Source of the DNA: Pelethousia sp002409725
Lineage (GTDB): Bacteria > Bacillota > Clostridia > Christensenellales > CAG-138
NCBI GenBank assembly: GCA_937915455.1
Contig: CALDNN010000016.1
Coordinates: 1-6,062 of the forward strand
DNA length: 6,062 nt
Direction of reading: 5' to 3'
Below the pieces are notes generated by a model. That model ran no database searches. It saw only the letters and a list, made by a program, of their open reading frames with translations, and had not been told where the DNA came from. Shown here one piece after another: positions 4,869 to 6,062 of the stretch. The first letter of the stretch is position 1. Each line of letters opens with the position of its first letter. The position numbers and the translations under genes are program-made.

Positions 4869-5681
4869 ATGAAGCTGACCGTACTCGTCGACAACCATAC
4901 CTACATCGACCGCTACTACCTCGGCGAACCCGCCGCATGCTATCTCATCGAGGACGGCGAGCGAACAGTGCTCTTCGATACGGGCTATTCGGACGTGTTC
5001 ATCGAGAACGCGCGGCGCATGGGCATCGACCTCTCCCGCGTGACCGACGTCGTCCTCTCACACGGACACAACGATCATACGGGCGGGCTTGCCCCTTTTC
5101 TCGAGCGTTTTTCACAGCCCCTGCGGCTCTACGCGCACCCGTGCACGTTTCTACCCAAGCGCTGCGAGGGGCTGGACGTCGGCTGCCCGCTTTTGCCGGC
5201 CCAACTGCCCGCGCGCGTGGAGGCACATCTTTCCAAGGAGCCGCTTTGGGTATCGGCGCATGTGCGCTTTCTTGGCGAAATTCCGCGTGTTTACGGCTTT
5301 GAGCGCGGCGCAGTTGGCGAAACGAGGACAAACGGCGCAAGCTGGGCAGCGGACGAGCTCGCGGACGATACGGCTGTTTCGCTTGCCGGGCGGGATGGGA
5401 TATTCGTCGTGACCGGCTGCGCGCATAGCGGCGTTTGCAACACCGTCGCGGCTGCAAAGGCGCTTTCGGGCGGCGATCGCGTGCTCGGCGTGCTCGGTGG
5501 CTTTCATCTGTTCGAGCCAAATGAGCGCGTTGCGCGCACGGTCGAGACGCTGCGCTCGCTTGGCGTTGCCATGCTCTATCCCTACCACTGCACGTCGTTT
5601 GCGGTCAAGTACGCCCTTGCCGGCGCTTTCGACGTGCAAGAGGTCGGCGTTGGGCTCTCCTTTTCCTTGGAAGAACGGTAG
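4869..5681 (+). CDS. Metallo-beta-lactamase-fold hydrolase (COG1237-like)
   Basis: Binuclear metal hydrolase of the group often annotated as 7,8-dihydropterin-6-yl-methyl-4-(beta-D-ribofuranosyl)aminobenzene 5'-phosphate synthase; that name comes from archaeal members and rarely fits bacterial ones. 270 residues. Visible: FDTGYS (36-41); SHGHNDHTGG (64-73), giving the HxHxDH ligands His65, His67, Asp69 and His70; DDTAVS (166-171); VTGCAHSGVCNT (181-192) with ligand His186; GGFHLF (210-215) with His213; and YHCTSFAVKYA (239-249), the C-terminal His of the group. No signal peptide. It starts five bases after the M20 stop; GAAGG is too close for ideal spacing, and GGAG at 4854-4857, inside the M20 gene, is 11 bases off, so translation is probably coupled. 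Last gene of the operon. Fold and metal site are confident; the reaction is unknown, and a lactonase, phosphoester or other ester hydrolysis are all possible. Confidence 0.9.
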   Translation: MKLTVLVDNHTYIDRYYLGEPAACYLIEDGERTVLFDTGYSDVFIENARRMGIDLSRVTDVVLSHGHNDHTGGLAPFLERFSQPLRLYAHPCTFLPKRCEGLDVGCPLLPAQLPARVEAHLSKEPLWVSAHVRFLGEIPRVYGFERGAVGETRTNGASWAADELADDTAVSLAGRDGIFVVTGCAHSGVCNTVAAAKALSGGDRVLGVLGGFHLFEPNERVARTVETLRSLGVAMLYPYHCTSFAVKYALAGAFDVQEVGVGLSFSLEER

Positions 5682-5727
5682 GCGATATTCACCTCCGGAT
5701 CCGCTGCCGTCTGGCGCCTAGCTTTTT
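5679..5727 (+). terminator. Possible operon terminator, weak
   Basis: TAGGCG (5679-5684, beginning in the stop codon) can pair with CGCCTA (5715-5720), and a run of five T follows at 5723-5727. The 30-base loop contains GCC/GGC (5706-5708 with 5713-5715, the last base shared with the outer stem) and CGGATCCG (5696-5703). The stem is short and the loop large, so this is only a candidate; its place directly after the last gene is the main argument. Confidence 0.3.
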
Positions 5728-5730
5728 GAG

Positions 5731-5764
5731 TTTACAGTCTGAACGGCCATGTTTTTGGTCTTTT
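5731..5764 (+). repeat. Degenerate repeat, copy A
   Basis: TTTACAGTCTGAACG (5731-5745) matches 13 of 15 bases with 5953-5967, and in both places GGTCTTTT follows 11-15 bases after the end of that block (here 5757-5764). Spacing differs by four bases between copies. It may be a diverged repeat unit bounding the AT-rich stretch. Confidence 0.35.
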
Positions 5765-5952
5765 ATTTGGTTTTTGAATTATTTTTTAATATTAAATTTA
5801 ATAATTTTTATTTTTTTAAAAAACATTTTATTATTTTTCGATTTGTTTTACGCATTAATTTTTATTCACTTTAATACATGGCGCAAAACCATCCATACAA
5901 ACTTAGTCAAATTATTCAAGATTTTTCTGTTGTGTAATGGAGAGATATTAAT

Positions 5953-5990
5953 TTTGCAGTCTGCACGAAGTCCCCATACTCTGGTCTTTT
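5953..5990 (+). repeat. Degenerate repeat, copy B
   Basis: TTTGCAGTCTGCACG (5953-5967) followed by GGTCTTTT (5983-5990); compare 5731-5764, 222 bases upstream. Same orientation. The shared blocks are short, so chance similarity is not excluded. Confidence 0.35.
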
Positions 5991-6062
5991 TTCGCCAGTT
6001 CCGGATTGTGCCCGGCAATTTTTCAATTTATTAATACTTTTATTTAAAATTCGATCTGCCGA

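Larger units (their letters stand above)
5728..6062. other. AT-rich gene-free segment
   Basis: About 335 bases without a convincing gene. Composition breaks sharply from the GC-rich operon: 5761-5820 contains only three G or C in 60 bases. Long T-runs and A-runs dominate on the plus strand, and TATTAAATTTAATA (5790-5803) is a perfect 14-bp palindrome. The one long reading frame, opening at a TTG at 5726 and ending at 6034, yields a Phe/Leu/Ile-rich product expected from T-rich DNA, has no ribosome site and ends in sequence lacking family marks, so it is not called a gene. From about 5956 onward base composition partly recovers. Possible roles are an upstream regulatory region of a gene beyond 6062, or an acquired segment; nothing decides. 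Confidence 0.6.

Noticed and set aside
5862..5870. DnaA-box-like TTATTCACT in AT-rich DNA, hinting at an origin
   Set aside because: One 8-of-9 match in very AT-rich sequence is expected by chance; there is no cluster of boxes and no dnaA, dnaN or rep gene nearby.
5726..6034. 102-codon frame that looks like a membrane protein
   Set aside because: The Phe/Leu/Ile-rich stretch is what T-rich DNA encodes in any frame. It starts at TTG within a T-run, has no ribosome site, and its C-terminal third shows no membrane or family pattern.

Overview
The first 5.7 kb is dense, GC-rich bacterial DNA with G/C-biased third codon positions, GGAGG-type ribosome binding sites and very short intergenic gaps. 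The protein families and strong Shine-Dalgarno sites fit a GC-rich, probably anaerobic Firmicute (Clostridia-like). That placement is an inference from style, not from a marker gene.

Left part (1-1749): two nucleoside-cleaving enzymes face each other. A nucleoside hydrolase (plus strand, 5' end cut off by the window) and a uridine/purine-type nucleoside phosphorylase (minus strand) converge on a 325-base non-coding gap. This gap is the most unusual DNA in the window. A 33-base repeat that folds into a perfect 12-bp hairpin occurs twice (723-755 and 949-981), and five more hairpins, including a 30-base perfect palindrome, fill most of the space between them.

Middle (1750-1950): a divergent promoter region with a 12-bp palindrome at 1818-1829. 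It is followed by a strong ribosome binding site and a 27-codon small ORF whose start looks like the first residues of a PfkB/ribokinase protein. The ORF ends in an ATGA overlap with the next gene, so it is either a leader peptide or the stump of a deleted ribokinase. A ribokinase would fit beside a nucleoside hydrolase, which releases free ribose.

Right part (1948-5681): a tight plus-strand operon of four intact enzymes: a flavodoxin-fold NAD(P)H/FMN azoreductase-like protein, a zinc-dependent medium-chain alcohol dehydrogenase, an M20-family amidohydrolase, and a metallo-beta-lactamase-fold hydrolase of the dihydropterin-ribofuranosyl-aminobenzene phosphate synthase-like group. Gaps are 30, 15 and 5 bases (the 15 counted to the preferred M20 start). 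Together they look like a catabolic or detoxifying module (de-acylation, alcohol/aldehyde oxidation, flavin-linked reduction, hydrolysis), but the substrate cannot be read from sequence and no transporter or regulator is visible.

Tail (about 5728-6062): composition changes abruptly to very AT-rich DNA with no convincing gene. It contains T/A runs, a 14-bp AT palindrome and two degenerate copies of a short motif. It may be a regulatory region for a gene beyond the window or an acquired segment.

No RNA gene, CRISPR array or transposase was found. No clearly new multi-gene system is evident; the best leads are the hairpin array at 723-981 and the small ORF at 1868-1951.
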